64,000 bases of DNA, taken from the NCBI RefSeq assembly GCF_000831385.1, contig NZ_AP014548.1:1789779-1853778 (forward strand), written 5' to 3'. This document shows positions 1-9,151 of the stretch, in pieces; the stretch's first letter is position 1; each line of letters begins with the position of its first letter. The translations under genes and the position numbers were made by a program. A model generated the notes under the pieces. It saw only the letters and a program-made list of their open reading frames with translations, ran no database searches and was not told the DNA's origin. Source of the stretch: Nonlabens marinus S1-08 (GTDB lineage: Bacteria; Bacteroidota; Bacteroidia; Flavobacteriales; Flavobacteriaceae).

Positions 1-1
1 T

Positions 2-385
2 GAGATTTTAAAGCAATGGGTCAAAGACCAACGCTTTGAACGTATGGGCTGTTTTACTTATTCTCATGAAGAGAATACACATGCTTACAACCTAGAAGAC
101 GACGTTCCTGCGGAAGTTAAGCAAGAACGTGCTAATGAAATCATGGAAATTCAATCTCAAATCTCTTGGGAGCTGAATCAGCAAAAAATTGGACAACAGT
201 TTAAGGTGATGATCGATCGCAAACGTGGAAACCATTTTGTAGGTCGAACCGAGTTTGATAGTCCTGATGTGGATAATGAGGTTCTAATAGATGCGGGTCA
301 TCACTATTGTAGCGTTGGGGAGTTTATCAATGTTGAAATAGTGGATGCTGAAGACTTTGACCTGTATGCAGTACCTGTAGCTTAA
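2..385 (+). CDS. rimO: RimO, ribosomal protein S12 methylthiotransferase (C-terminal part)
   Basis: This is the 3' end of a gene that begins before the window; the frame is open from base 2. RimO is a radical-SAM enzyme that adds a methylthio group to an aspartate of ribosomal protein S12. The visible part has the family's conserved stretch RFERMGCFTYSHEENTHAY, then QSQISWELNQQKIGQ, and a C-terminal TRAM-type segment with VGRTEFDSPDVDNEVLI and EFINVEIVDAEDFDLY. The iron-sulfur and SAM-binding part lies outside the window. Its stop codon overlaps by two bases the stop of the convergent small gene that follows. The identification rests on recalled family sequence and is strong. Confidence 0.93.
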   Translation, partial: EILKQWVKDQRFERMGCFTYSHEENTHAYNLEDDVPAEVKQERANEIMEIQSQISWELNQQKIGQQFKVMIDRKRGNHFVGRTEFDSPDVDNEVLIDAGHHYCSVGEFINVEIVDAEDFDLYAVPVA

Positions 386-546
386 TTTTCTTTTTCTTCA
401 TTACGCTCCGCTTTGCGTTCTCTAAAGCTCTGCTTAAAATTGCGTCGTTTGCGATTTTTAACTGAGGTTTGACGTGACTTGTTCCAGCCTAGAAAGATGA
501 AAAAAGCTAGTACTACTGCACCTATGTAGATCCAATCTGTATTCAT
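382..546 (-). CDS. small single-pass membrane protein, function unknown
   Basis: A 54-residue protein if translation starts at the ATG at 546 (MNTDWIYIGA...). The longer open frame up to 639 would run through the terminator hairpin at 571-603, so the internal ATG is preferred. Residues about 5-20 form one hydrophobic helix (IYIGAVVLAFFIFLGW). The rest is very basic and then mixed charged (KNRKRRNFKQSFRERKAER), as in a small inner-membrane protein with a cytoplasmic tail. I do not recognise a family. It converges on rimO with a two-base stop overlap. Confidence 0.5.
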   Translation of the reverse strand: MNTDWIYIGAVVLAFFIFLGWNKSRQTSVKNRKRRNFKQSFRERKAERNEEKEN

Positions 547-570
547 CCTGTAAAAATAGCAAAACAATAA

Positions 571-603
571 AAAAGGCTCGCATTTATAAGCGAGCCTTTT
601 TTT
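571..603 (-). terminator. Rho-independent terminator after the outer membrane protein gene
   Basis: Perfect stem AAGGCTCGC / GCGAGCCTT with a short AT-rich loop, flanked by A-rich and T-rich runs, so it can work in both directions. It lies 20 bases past the stop of the leftward beta-barrel gene and closes that operon. Confidence 0.8.
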
Positions 604-622
604 GGTTAGTGGCTGAGGTAAA

Positions 623-1486
623 TTAATTCCCAGATCCAAATTGATACCTGATCCGAACTCCAGTAAAGAATAACTTTGCCTCGTTTATGTACTCATTACC
701 AGCATTGTTTTGGGCGTGCAGTACGCCGTTGCTAATAAAATTAGTTGGCTCAGTACTATTGAAGCTCAATATTCCAGCATTAGGTGCATCTTCCTTGATG
801 TCATTGAGTCCATATTCTACGAACGCACCAAAGTATATAAATGCATTGTTAGGTAAGGTTTCCTTTATTCCCAATTCTAGAGTCGCATTGATACTGTTGC
901 TGAGTTCTACGTCTCTTTCTGCAAAATCAATTGGACCGTAGGTGCCAAAACCTGCAAAAGCTGGCGCGGTCAATGTTCCATTGAACCTCTCAAAAAATCC
1001 AGACGTCGTCAACCTTTGAGCTTGAGAATCTTGGGACGCATTCATAATTAGATTATAAGATGCACCAGCTCTCACATAAAAGCGTGTATGTCCAGTGGTC
1101 TCGAACTGCACGTTGAGAGGTATGGACAGGTTTTGGAATTCTTGAACTTCAGAATATCCAGAAACCTGATACATAAACCTAAAGTTTTCACCTTCTAGAT
1201 CTTGGGCATTGTTTTGCACACCCGATAAATTACTAATGGCAGATCTTGAACGCTGGAAGGAATAACCCAAACCGCTGTTCAAACTCCAGTTTTCAGATAA
1301 GGATAGATTGACCCCCAATTCTAATCCGGCACCTGGCTCAACACTAGTGTTGCTAAGGATGCCTTCAGTGTTGAGTTCAGTAAACTGAAATTGACCACCT
1401 AGGGTGAGATTAATATCCTGAGCATTGATCAAACTCAAACTCCCAAAGAATAGGACGAGCAATGTAGTTAGCTTAATTGTCTTCAT
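623..1486 (-). CDS. outer membrane beta-barrel protein
   Basis: 287 residues with a Sec signal peptide (MKTIKLTTLLVLFFGSLSLINA|Q). The mature part alternates short amphipathic strands, for example GLELGVNLSLSENWSLNSGL and IPLNVQFETTGHTRFYVRAG, and ends in a strand VRIRYQFGSGN. This is typical of PorT/OmpX-like 'outer membrane beta-barrel' proteins of Bacteroidota. It follows the giant adhesin by 30 bases on the same strand, so the two are very likely co-transcribed and may act together at the surface. The exact function cannot be told from the sequence. The terminator at 571-603 ends the unit. Confidence 0.75.
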   Translation of the reverse strand: MKTIKLTTLLVLFFGSLSLINAQDINLTLGGQFQFTELNTEGILSNTSVEPGAGLELGVNLSLSENWSLNSGLGYSFQRSRSAISNLSGVQNNAQDLEGENFRFMYQVSGYSEVQEFQNLSIPLNVQFETTGHTRFYVRAGASYNLIMNASQDSQAQRLTTSGFFERFNGTLTAPAFAGFGTYGPIDFAERDVELSNSINATLELGIKETLPNNAFIYFGAFVEYGLNDIKEDAPNAGILSFNSTEPTNFISNGVLHAQNNAGNEYINEAKLFFTGVRIRYQFGSGN

Positions 1487-1516
1487 AATTATTATATATA
1501 GAATCTATTCTTTGTT

Positions 1517-4500
1517 TTATTGTTTGATGAAATTTAAGTATTTATCGATTCGGCTAGATTTCAAGATGACACGATAAACACCAACTGGCAAATTATCGGA
1601 CAGATTGATCACTGTTTCTCGTGTGGATGATTCAACAGACTTTACAAGTCTACCATTTTGATCAAAAATATTGTACTGTGCATCGATTAAGTCCTGTTCA
1701 GGGTAATCAGCCATCAGTTTCAATTGTTGCTCAACAACAGGGTTTTGAAGAATCCTGAAAGAGAATGTGTTTCCTAAATCCAAGGTTGACTCACAGGTTT
1801 GTAAAACATCCCCATTAGGTAAAGTCATTCTCACCATATAGGTAGCATTAGGGTCAAGCTGGTCACTAGCATTATCACCTTCTGAGAAGAATTGATCTGT
1901 ACCTACTTGTCGACCGTTTTTGAACCATTGATAAGCCACAAATGAATAACCTCCATTATTAGCTGGATTATTGTTTACTACTAATGTGTTGCCATACTTC
2001 TGCTCTACAATGGCGTCAAAAACAAATCTTTTCTCAATTACCAAATTGAAGGTTCTGGTATCTCGACCGTTTTCAGCAGTTACTATAATCGCTCTTCGGT
2101 AAAGTCGCGGATCAGGAGTGGCAATACTAAAGGATTCACCGGTGGAGAAGGTGGCGCCAGTGTTGCTTTCTACTTCTACATCAACTGAAGATATACTGTT
2201 GTCACAATCGATCAAGTAGTAAATATCAGTATCAGGATTAGTGAATGTTTCATTATTAATAGTAATTGACTCTATAGTGGTTTCTCTGTACAGATATACT
2301 TCCAATTCTTGAGCTACTGGCATTGCTGGTAAATAGTTGTTATCGCCAGATTGACTTGCAATAATCTCAACAAACCCTTCTGCCTCTAGACTTACAAAGC
2401 CTATAGAACTAACCGTTGCAGCTGCTGGATTGGTAAGAGGAACAAATGAATATTCTATATCAAGACCAGATGAACTTGTCGCATTCAACTGGAAGTCTGG
2501 ATCAGTAGACAGACGTCTTCTTTCCAGAGCATCAAAGGTAATCGTCTGTTCTGCTTGCTCAATCGTAAGTACGGCATCAATAATTACTTGTGGGCAATCT
2601 GCGCTAGAGCTGGTAATTATTGCGGTTACTATGTAAGTACCTGCTTCAGTTTGATCATTGTTGGTATAAGTCACTGTCGCATCTGCAGGGATGTTTTCTA
2701 CATCAAGTGATCTCACGCTTCCATCATAAACAAATGTAGCGTCAGCTAGTGTCGCATTTTCAATATCACTACCAGCTATTATCATATTTTGTGTTTGAGT
2801 GGTTGTATTACCATTGCCATCATCATAAGTCCATGTAACCACGGTAGTTCCTACCATTTCGATAGGAAAAACAGCATCATTGGTTACCGCAACTGTTCCA
2901 CCACAGTTATCAGTAGCCGTTGGAGCAGCAAGAGTTGTTATAGAACACTGTGCAACTACATCATCAAGAGTAACTACATCTGGAATTGGAGCAGTCACGT
3001 CATCAATGATCACGTTTTGTGTTTGTGTACTTACGTTTCCGTTCCTGTCATCGTAAGACCAAGTCACTACAGTAGTTCCTTGAACTGTGATTGGTAAGGT
3101 TGCGTCGTTCGTTACAGTAACCACACCACCACAATTATCGGTTGCTGTTGGAGCAACAAGCGTAGTTATTGAACATTCTGCTGTGACATCTGTCAAGGTC
3201 ACCACATCAGGTACCGGAGCCGTCACATCATCAATCACAACATTTTGCGTTTGGGTATTAATGTTTCCATTGCCGTCATCATAAGACCAAGTAACCACTG
3301 TAGTTCCTTGGGCAGTGATTGGTAAAATAGCATCGTTAGTTACCGTAATCGTACCACTGCAATTATCAGTTGCGGTTGGAGCAACAAGTGTAGTTATTGA
3401 ACACTCTGCTGTGACATCTGCCAAGGTCACCAAATCAGATACTGGTGCTGTGACATCATCAATAACTACATTCTGCGTTTGTGTACTAATATTTCCATTA
3501 CCATCGTCATAAGACCAAGTAACCACTGTAGTTCCTTGAGCAGTGATGGGTAGATTAGCATCATTCGTTACTGTAACCACAGCACCACAATTATCGGTTG
3601 CTGTTGGAGCAACAAGTGTAGTTATTGAACATTCTGCTGTTATATAATCAAGAGTAACCACATCTGGAATTGGAGCAGTCATGTCATCAATGATCACATT
3701 TTGTGTTTGCGTACTTACATTACCATTTCCATCATCAAATGACCAAGTTACAACCGTAGTTCCTTGAGTTGTGATAGGTAATGTAGCATCGTTGGAGACT
3801 GTAATCAATCCGCCACAGTTATCTGTAGCTGTTGGAGCAACAAGGGTTGTTATGGAACACTCTGCTGTGACATCTGCAAGCGTTGTTACATCAGGTACTG
3901 GAGCCGTCACATCATCAATGATTACGTTTTGCATCTGTGTACTCAAGTTTCCATTACCATCTTCATAAGACCAAGTAACCACTGTTGTTCCTTGAGTTGT
4001 GATAGGCAAAGTAGCGTCATTGGTAACAGTAACCAATCCAGCACAGTTATCAGTTGCCGTTGGAGCAGCAAGAGTCGTTACAGAACATTCTGCTGTGACA
4101 TCTGCCAAGGTCACCACATCAGGTACTGGAGCGATTATATCATCAATCACAATATTTTGCGTTTGTGTACTCAAGTTTCCATTACCATCGTCATAAGACC
4201 AAGTAACCACTGTAGTTCCTTGAGCGGTGATAGGTAAAGTAGCATCGTTGGTAACAGTAACCAATCCACTACAGTTATCCGTAGCTGTTGGAGCGACAAG
4301 AGTCGTTATGGAGCACTCTGCTGTGACATCTGCCAAGGTGACCTCATCAGGTACCGGTGCCGTCACATCATCAACGATTACGTTTTGCGTCTGTGTACTC
4401 ACGTTTCCATTACCATCGTCATAAGACCAAGTAACCACTGTAGCTCCTTGAGCAGTGATGGGTAGAGTAGCATCATTCGTTACTGTAACCATAGCACCAC

Positions 4501-7500
4501 AATTATCGGTTGCTGTTGGAGCAACCAATGCGGTTACGGAACACTGTGCGGTGATATCTGCTAAAGCCACTACAACAGGTACTGGTGCTGTCACATCATC
4601 AATCACAACATTTTGCGTTTGCGTACTCACGTTTCCATTGCCATCGTCATAAGACCAAGTTACAACCGTAGTTCCTTGAGCCGTGATAGGTAAAACAGCA
4701 TCATTTGTTACCGTAACCACACCACCACAATTATCGGTTGCCGTAGGAGCAACTAGAGTTGTTACAGAACATTGTGCCGTTACATCATCAAGAGTAACCA
4801 CATCAGGTACCGGAGCTGTCACATCATCAATCACAACATTTTGCGTTTGCGTACTCACGTTTCCATTGCCATCGTCATAAGACCAAGTAACCACTGTAGT
4901 TCCTTGAGCGGTGATGGGTAAAGTAGCATCATTCGTTACCGTAACCACACTAACACAATTATCAGTTGCTGTTGGAGCAATTAGTGTGGTTATTGAACAC
5001 TCTGCTGTGACATCAGATAAGGTTACCACATCAGGTACTGGAGCAGTAACATCATCAATAATTATATTCTGCGTCTGTGTGCTAATATTTCCATATTGAT
5101 CTTCAAAAGACCAGGTAATCAACGTAGAAGTTCCTTCACCTGTGATAGGTAGTGTTGCATTATTAGTAACCGTGACCATTCCGCCACAATTGTCCGTAGC
5201 TGTTGGTGCAGTAAGCGAAGTCACTTCGCACTCGGCATTAATATCTGCTAGTAAAGCGACATCTGGTACTGGCGGCAAATCATCAACCACCGTCACGGTA
5301 GCTGTTTGCGATGCCGTATTTCCTACATTATCAGTAGCTGTAAGCGTTACCGTATTAGCGCCTACATCACTACAATTAAATGTTTCTTGATCCAAGCTAA
5401 AAGAAGTAATCATACATGGATTGGTGGTTCCTAAATCACCAGAAACTAGGCTGGCATTCAAACCTCTTGGCGTTGAAAAATCATCAAATAAACTGCCATT
5501 ACTTCTAAAAAAGCTACCATTAAATCGCAATCTCAAATCGAATTCTTGATCAAAATCAATGAGATCGCCCGTATTTTTTCCATCTTGTACAATCAGCATT
5601 TCACTCTGTGCGGCAAAAGTACTATTAGGATTGTAGCCTGCCCAAACAACTGTTCCCGACCTGCGATAAAATGGTGAGCCACCAGCACGAGCAGGACTCG
5701 AAGCATCCACTCGTAAAACTACATAGTCACCCGCTCTTACTTTTAATCCATCAAAAGCAGCACTGGATTGTCTATTTGCTGGTACCGAGTTAATGACCAT
5801 AGGATACCCATTGGATACCGCTCCTATAAATGTACTGGAAGCACCACCTAGCTGGCCGCCGTCATCTCCTATTTTCACAACTGCGCCCCCATAATTCATT
5901 CCTTCTACACATGATGATACACTAGAGCCATCGTCAATATCCTGAGGTGTGATGGAGGCACTACCATCAGCATCCAGCATTACGGTAATATCCTGAGTGA
6001 CTACGGTAGGTGGAGTTCTACGTATGGTCACTTTGCTGTCATCTGTTGTTTCTGTGATTTGTGATCCTGCAAACCCAGCCAAATCGGTATAATCGATAGT
6101 AAACCCAACGATACCATCAGGTAGAGCGGTTTGATCCAGTGTAGCGATATTTGGAACCGTATAAGTAGCTGTCCAGTTTTGTGGACTTGCGCCTTGGGCT
6201 ACGGTTGCCGTTTGACCTGCAATAGTTACCAATGGGCTGTTTTGCAAATCTTCCCTAGCTTCAAAGTTGAGGCTGATGGTTTCTCCCGCTTTCGCGAAAG
6301 CGGAATCACTATTATTACTACTGATAACAACAGAATTCAATGTAGGAGGCGCATCCACAATTACCGTACGTGTTACCTCGTTAGCTGCATTAAGTCCTAT
6401 ATCATTAATGTTATAGGTGATTACATAAGTTCCAGCTGTGTTGATGTCAACAGTATCACCGCCTACAACAACATCTGCTACATTAATCTGACAATTGTCA
6501 CTAACGCTAACTCCAGCATCTGTATAAGAAGAACCTCGTAAAACAACTTCTGAAGAGTTCCCATTAAGAGTGATTACTGGAGCGGTTACATCATCAATAA
6601 TGATATTTTGATTTTGGAATGCGATATTCCCGTTTCCATCGTCATAAGACCAAGTAACAACCGTAGTTCCTTGAGTCGTGATTGGTAACGTAGCATTGTT
6701 AGTTACAGTTACTGTTCCGCCACAGTTATCGGTGGCAGTTGGTGCCACCAGGCTAGTGATTTCGCATTCTGCCGTTACATCCGTTAGCGTTGCTGCATCG
6801 GGTACAGGTGCCACAGTATCTTCTATTGCAATATCAAAATCAAAAGTATTTGGACAACTTCCGTTAGTGGTATAGGAGACAGTATAGTTTCCAATAGTTG
6901 ATGTATCCAGGTCAATTTTTCCAGTGCTAGTATCAAGTGTTAAACCGGTACTGGAGGAAAACGATCCACCTGCCAGACCTGTGACGGTAGGGATTGGATC
7001 AGTTCCATTAGGACAATAGGATGCTTCGCTGTATGCAAATGTTGCATCGTCTAAAGCGTTGATGGTTACAGAAGCCGTCGCACTGTTCGGACAACTTCCT
7101 GTAGTGGTATATGTTACTGTATAAGTCCCAGGCGTAGAAGCAGAAACATCTATAGTACCAGTCAAACTAATAATAGAAAGACCAGCAGTAGAACTAAAAG
7201 CTCCACCAGCAAGTCCAGTAATAGTTGGTGTTGGATCAGTATCACTCACGCAAAATGCAGCAGCACTATAGGAGAAGCTTGCATCATCTGCGGCTGTGGT
7301 GTTGACAGTTATAAAACCGCAAGAGCCTGGAGTAGCGCTACCACCTTCACCTCTTACATAATACGTTGTGGATGGTGAGGAAGGTGTTACTGAAATAGTA
7401 CTTCCAGTAGTGGTCGCGATTGGTGTGCCCCCACAGGAACCGGTATATACAACCCACTGTGTAGCATCGTTCAAGGAACCAGAAATCGTAATTTCTGATG

Positions 7501-8257
7501 TTTCCCCTACACAAACACTAGAAGGACTTACACTTAGTGTAGGAACTGTAGGTTCAGTCACTGCTGGAGCAAATACGCTACCAGAATACATGGTTTGTAC
7601 TGCGACTGGATAGTTAAAATCTCCATTGGTCCAATTGCTAGTATCATTAAATTGCGCAGCACATTGTGCCGCCGTTCCATTACAGCTTGTAGGACCGGTA
7701 TAATATCCTTCAATATTGCCATTGGGAGCTCCTTGAGCGGTTTGTCCGTCCACCAGCCCTGTACCAGTCAAGGTCGTGGCCGCACCGCCAGTTAAATCAC
7801 CATAGAAAGTAAGAAAAATTTGAGGATTGGTCCTGGTACCTATAAGAGCATAAAGTTGCTCAGATAAGGCATTCATGTTGAAACCAGAATCTGACTCTGT
7901 AGCAGTACCTTGATTGGCTTGAATGCCAAGACCATTATCATCTGCATCTTGAATAATGATGACGGTTCCTATCGAGATGGTTGCGCCTGTATTATTGGTC
8001 CAGGTTACATCACCTTCACTGGTAGGACTTACAAAGGCACTGCCATCCCATTCTTCATCAGTAAATACTATGGTGGTGTTGGATGGAGCATCGTCAAGCA
8101 GTATGAAGGAAAATCCATCATCATCATTGTGATAGGCTACAATGGCAATATCGCCTGGGGCGTCTATAGATCCGTTGCTGTTTTGCGCTTTCGCGAAAGC
8201 GAACATAAATAGCAGCCCTAAAAGCAAGCAAAACTTGTTTGAGTAATTTTTAATCAT
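1517..8257 (-). CDS. giant T9SS-secreted HYR-repeat surface protein (adhesin-like)
   Basis: 2246 residues. Signal peptide residues 1-24 ends FAFAKA|Q. An N-terminal domain (about 25-220) begins GDIAIVAYHNDDDGFSFILLDD. Two PKD/Ig-like modules follow at about 310-480 (FSYSAAAFC, FAYSEASYC), then a first HYR domain (about 490-565), a DUF5011-like Ig domain (VITLNGNSSEVVLRGSSYTD), and a unique region to about 990. An array of 11 consecutive HYR domains of 76 residues covers about 995-1825, each with the motif PTATDNC and a second Cys. An MBG-like domain (ATFVYDGSVRSLDVENIP) comes next. The last ~80 residues are a type A T9SS sorting domain (NIFDQNGRLVKSVES, LPVGVYRVIL). It is exported by Sec, then T9SS, and probably anchored on the surface. 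A binding or adhesion role is inferred. A palindrome copy sits in the signal peptide and another at 6286-6303. Confidence 0.9.
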   Translation of the reverse strand: MIKNYSNKFCLLLGLLFMFAFAKAQNSNGSIDAPGDIAIVAYHNDDDGFSFILLDDAPSNTTIVFTDEEWDGSAFVSPTSEGDVTWTNNTGATISIGTVIIIQDADDNGLGIQANQGTATESDSGFNMNALSEQLYALIGTRTNPQIFLTFYGDLTGGAATTLTGTGLVDGQTAQGAPNGNIEGYYTGPTSCNGTAAQCAAQFNDTSNWTNGDFNYPVAVQTMYSGSVFAPAVTEPTVPTLSVSPSSVCVGETSEITISGSLNDATQWVVYTGSCGGTPIATTTGSTISVTPSSPSTTYYVRGEGGSATPGSCGFITVNTTAADDASFSYSAAAFCVSDTDPTPTITGLAGGAFSSTAGLSIISLTGTIDVSASTPGTYTVTYTTTGSCPNSATASVTINALDDATFAYSEASYCPNGTDPIPTVTGLAGGSFSSSTGLTLDTSTGKIDLDTSTIGNYTVSYTTNGSCPNTFDFDIAIEDTVAPVPDAATLTDVTAECEITSLVAPTATDNCGGTVTVTNNATLPITTQGTTVVTWSYDDGNGNIAFQNQNIIIDDVTAPVITLNGNSSEVVLRGSSYTDAGVSVSDNCQINVADVVVGGDTVDINTAGTYVITYNINDIGLNAANEVTRTVIVDAPPTLNSVVISSNNSDSAFAKAGETISLNFEAREDLQNSPLVTIAGQTATVAQGASPQNWTATYTVPNIATLDQTALPDGIVGFTIDYTDLAGFAGSQITETTDDSKVTIRRTPPTVVTQDITVMLDADGSASITPQDIDDGSSVSSCVEGMNYGGAVVKIGDDGGQLGGASSTFIGAVSNGYPMVINSVPANRQSSAAFDGLKVRAGDYVVLRVDASSPARAGGSPFYRRSGTVVWAGYNPNSTFAAQSEMLIVQDGKNTGDLIDFDQEFDLRLRFNGSFFRSNGSLFDDFSTPRGLNASLVSGDLGTTNPCMITSFSLDQETFNCSDVGANTVTLTATDNVGNTASQTATVTVVDDLPPVPDVALLADINAECEVTSLTAPTATDNCGGMVTVTNNATLPITGEGTSTLITWSFEDQYGNISTQTQNIIIDDVTAPVPDVVTLSDVTAECSITTLIAPTATDNCVSVVTVTNDATLPITAQGTTVVTWSYDDGNGNVSTQTQNVVIDDVTAPVPDVVTLDDVTAQCSVTTLVAPTATDNCGGVVTVTNDAVLPITAQGTTVVTWSYDDGNGNVSTQTQNVVIDDVTAPVPVVVALADITAQCSVTALVAPTATDNCGAMVTVTNDATLPITAQGATVVTWSYDDGNGNVSTQTQNVIVDDVTAPVPDEVTLADVTAECSITTLVAPTATDNCSGLVTVTNDATLPITAQGTTVVTWSYDDGNGNLSTQTQNIVIDDIIAPVPDVVTLADVTAECSVTTLAAPTATDNCAGLVTVTNDATLPITTQGTTVVTWSYEDGNGNLSTQMQNVIIDDVTAPVPDVTTLADVTAECSITTLVAPTATDNCGGLITVSNDATLPITTQGTTVVTWSFDDGNGNVSTQTQNVIIDDMTAPIPDVVTLDYITAECSITTLVAPTATDNCGAVVTVTNDANLPITAQGTTVVTWSYDDGNGNISTQTQNVVIDDVTAPVSDLVTLADVTAECSITTLVAPTATDNCSGTITVTNDAILPITAQGTTVVTWSYDDGNGNINTQTQNVVIDDVTAPVPDVVTLTDVTAECSITTLVAPTATDNCGGVVTVTNDATLPITVQGTTVVTWSYDDRNGNVSTQTQNVIIDDVTAPIPDVVTLDDVVAQCSITTLAAPTATDNCGGTVAVTNDAVFPIEMVGTTVVTWTYDDGNGNTTTQTQNMIIAGSDIENATLADATFVYDGSVRSLDVENIPADATVTYTNNDQTEAGTYIVTAIITSSSADCPQVIIDAVLTIEQAEQTITFDALERRRLSTDPDFQLNATSSSGLDIEYSFVPLTNPAAATVSSIGFVSLEAEGFVEIIASQSGDNNYLPAMPVAQELEVYLYRETTIESITINNETFTNPDTDIYYLIDCDNSISSVDVEVESNTGATFSTGESFSIATPDPRLYRRAIIVTAENGRDTRTFNLVIEKRFVFDAIVEQKYGNTLVVNNNPANNGGYSFVAYQWFKNGRQVGTDQFFSEGDNASDQLDPNATYMVRMTLPNGDVLQTCESTLDLGNTFSFRILQNPVVEQQLKLMADYPEQDLIDAQYNIFDQNGRLVKSVESSTRETVINLSDNLPVGVYRVILKSSRIDKYLNFIKQ
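2780..5288 (-). repeat. tandem 228-bp repeat array encoding 11 HYR domains
   Basis: Eleven consecutive units of 228 bp (76 codons) inside the adhesin gene. Each encodes a variant of TAECSITTLVAPTATDNC, then VTNDATLPITAQGTTVVTWS, then DDGNGN and TQTQNVVIDDVTAPVPD. Neighbouring units differ at scattered positions. The antisense strand shows open frames with the same 228-base spacing, a by-product of the repeat. Length change by recombination between units is expected. Confidence 0.93.
6286..6303. repeat. FAKA palindrome, copy 1
   Basis: 18-bp perfect palindrome CCGCTTTCGCGAAAGCGG inside the adhesin gene, read as SAFAKAG. Confidence 0.95.
8186..8201. repeat. FAKA palindrome, copy 2 (in a signal peptide)
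   Basis: CGCTTTCGCGAAAGCG in the adhesin gene, read as FAFAKA|Q. It supplies the AKA signal-peptidase site. Confidence 0.95.
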
Positions 8258-8293
8258 TGGAAAGGTATTGTATTGAAAAATATGTGTGGGTAA

Positions 8294-8926
8294 TTAACTT
8301 CTAGAAGGGAAGACTCCTTGCAAGGCAATGATATAATGTACGCCTAAAAACGGACTACGATTATTTTGTGCCTGATTACCACCTGTATTGCCCACCGTTA
8401 TGGTGCCGGTTACTGGAATATCTGCACCACCTAATTTACCATTAGCTGACCCTGTGGTGTAAGTATCTTCCCCATTATTAGCAGGAATACCTGCACCTGG
8501 ATTAACCTCATCTGCATCTCCTGCAGTAGTATTTACGGGTATCGCAATACCACCTGTTGTAAGTGCAGCTGTATGAGTATGACTGGGTAATTGGAGTGCG
8601 GTCATCGTTTCAGTTTCTGTTCCTCCTTTTTGCCCTATTTGAATGGTAGATAAACCAGGACCATTTCCAGGTCCTACAGGCGTGCGTCCCCTAAGATCTG
8701 GCAAGGCAAATGTGGTACGGCAATCACCACCATATTGACAACCTATAATTGAAAATAAGGCCTGGTTTTGTGCAATTGATAAAAGTTGCCCGTTGCAGAA
8801 CGCCCAACCGCGAGGTGCGAAATTACCGGCGAATAATTTTACTTCACCTATAAAACCTTCTTGCTGTGCAAAAGAGTTGAAAGAAGTAAATAATGCAAAT
8901 GCGAGAATGAGTAGTGTTTTTTTCAT
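8294..8926 (-). CDS. secreted phage-tail-collar (MdpB-like) domain protein
   Basis: 210 residues with a Sec signal peptide (MKKTLLILAFALFTSFNSFA|QQ). The mature protein starts GFIGEVKLFAGNFAPRGWAF and has CNGQLLSIAQNQALFSIIG, FALPDLRGRTPVGPG and a C-terminal NNRSPFLGVHYIIALQG. These are the hallmarks of the phage tail-collar / microcystin-dependent-protein domain. The family occurs in tail fibres and in many free-standing bacterial genes of unknown role. Here it has a signal peptide and no visible T9SS C-terminal domain, and it is the first gene of an operon with the giant adhesin (36-base gap). A surface or extracellular role is inferred. Confidence 0.85.
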   Translation of the reverse strand: MKKTLLILAFALFTSFNSFAQQEGFIGEVKLFAGNFAPRGWAFCNGQLLSIAQNQALFSIIGCQYGGDCRTTFALPDLRGRTPVGPGNGPGLSTIQIGQKGGTETETMTALQLPSHTHTAALTTGGIAIPVNTTAGDADEVNPGAGIPANNGEDTYTTGSANGKLGGADIPVTGTITVGNTGGNQAQNNRSPFLGVHYIIALQGVFPSRS

Positions 8927-9073
8927 GAGAATAGTTTTAATGGTTGTTTGGATGTTGTTTCAAAATTTATAATAATGGAAAAGTTGATTTTATTAGAAAG
9001 AAAGGATTTATTTAGAGATGTTCATTTTTGTTTATGATCGTATTATTTGGTCTCGACATATTTGTATAGTCTA

Positions 9074-9093
9074 GATTCCGCGTAAGCGGAATC
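9074..9093. repeat. short inverted repeat GATTCCGC-GTAA-GCGGAATC
   Basis: Eight-base perfect arms around a GTAA loop. It resembles the flanks of the FAKA palindrome (TTCCGC...GCGGAA) but has a different centre, so it is either a decayed copy or a related element. Confidence 0.7.
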
Positions 9094-9127
9094 GTATTTG
9101 AGTTCTAAAAAGCTAGGGTAGCATGAT

Positions 9128-9151
9128 GTCAAATTTTACATGGAATTTGAC
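9128..9151. repeat. intergenic inverted repeat GTCAAATT / AATTTGAC
   Basis: Perfect 8-base arms separated by 8 bases. It has no T-run, so it is not an obvious terminator. It could be an operator or a hairpin in the leader of the collar operon. Confidence 0.5.

Noticed and set aside
382-639. Longer version of the small membrane protein starting at 639
   Set aside because: It would include the terminator hairpin at 571-603 and part of the upstream gene; the ATG at 546 gives a sensible membrane protein.
3087-5099. Series of ~65-residue open frames on the + strand spaced 228 bases apart
   Set aside because: They are the antisense of the HYR repeat array in the adhesin gene; their regular spacing comes from the repeat, not from real genes.
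2780-5288. CRISPR array or satellite DNA
   Set aside because: The 228-bp units are a continuous reading frame encoding HYR domains.
8294-8926. Prophage, suggested by the tail-collar domain
   Set aside because: No other phage genes (capsid, terminase, integrase) are nearby, and the protein has a Sec signal peptide.
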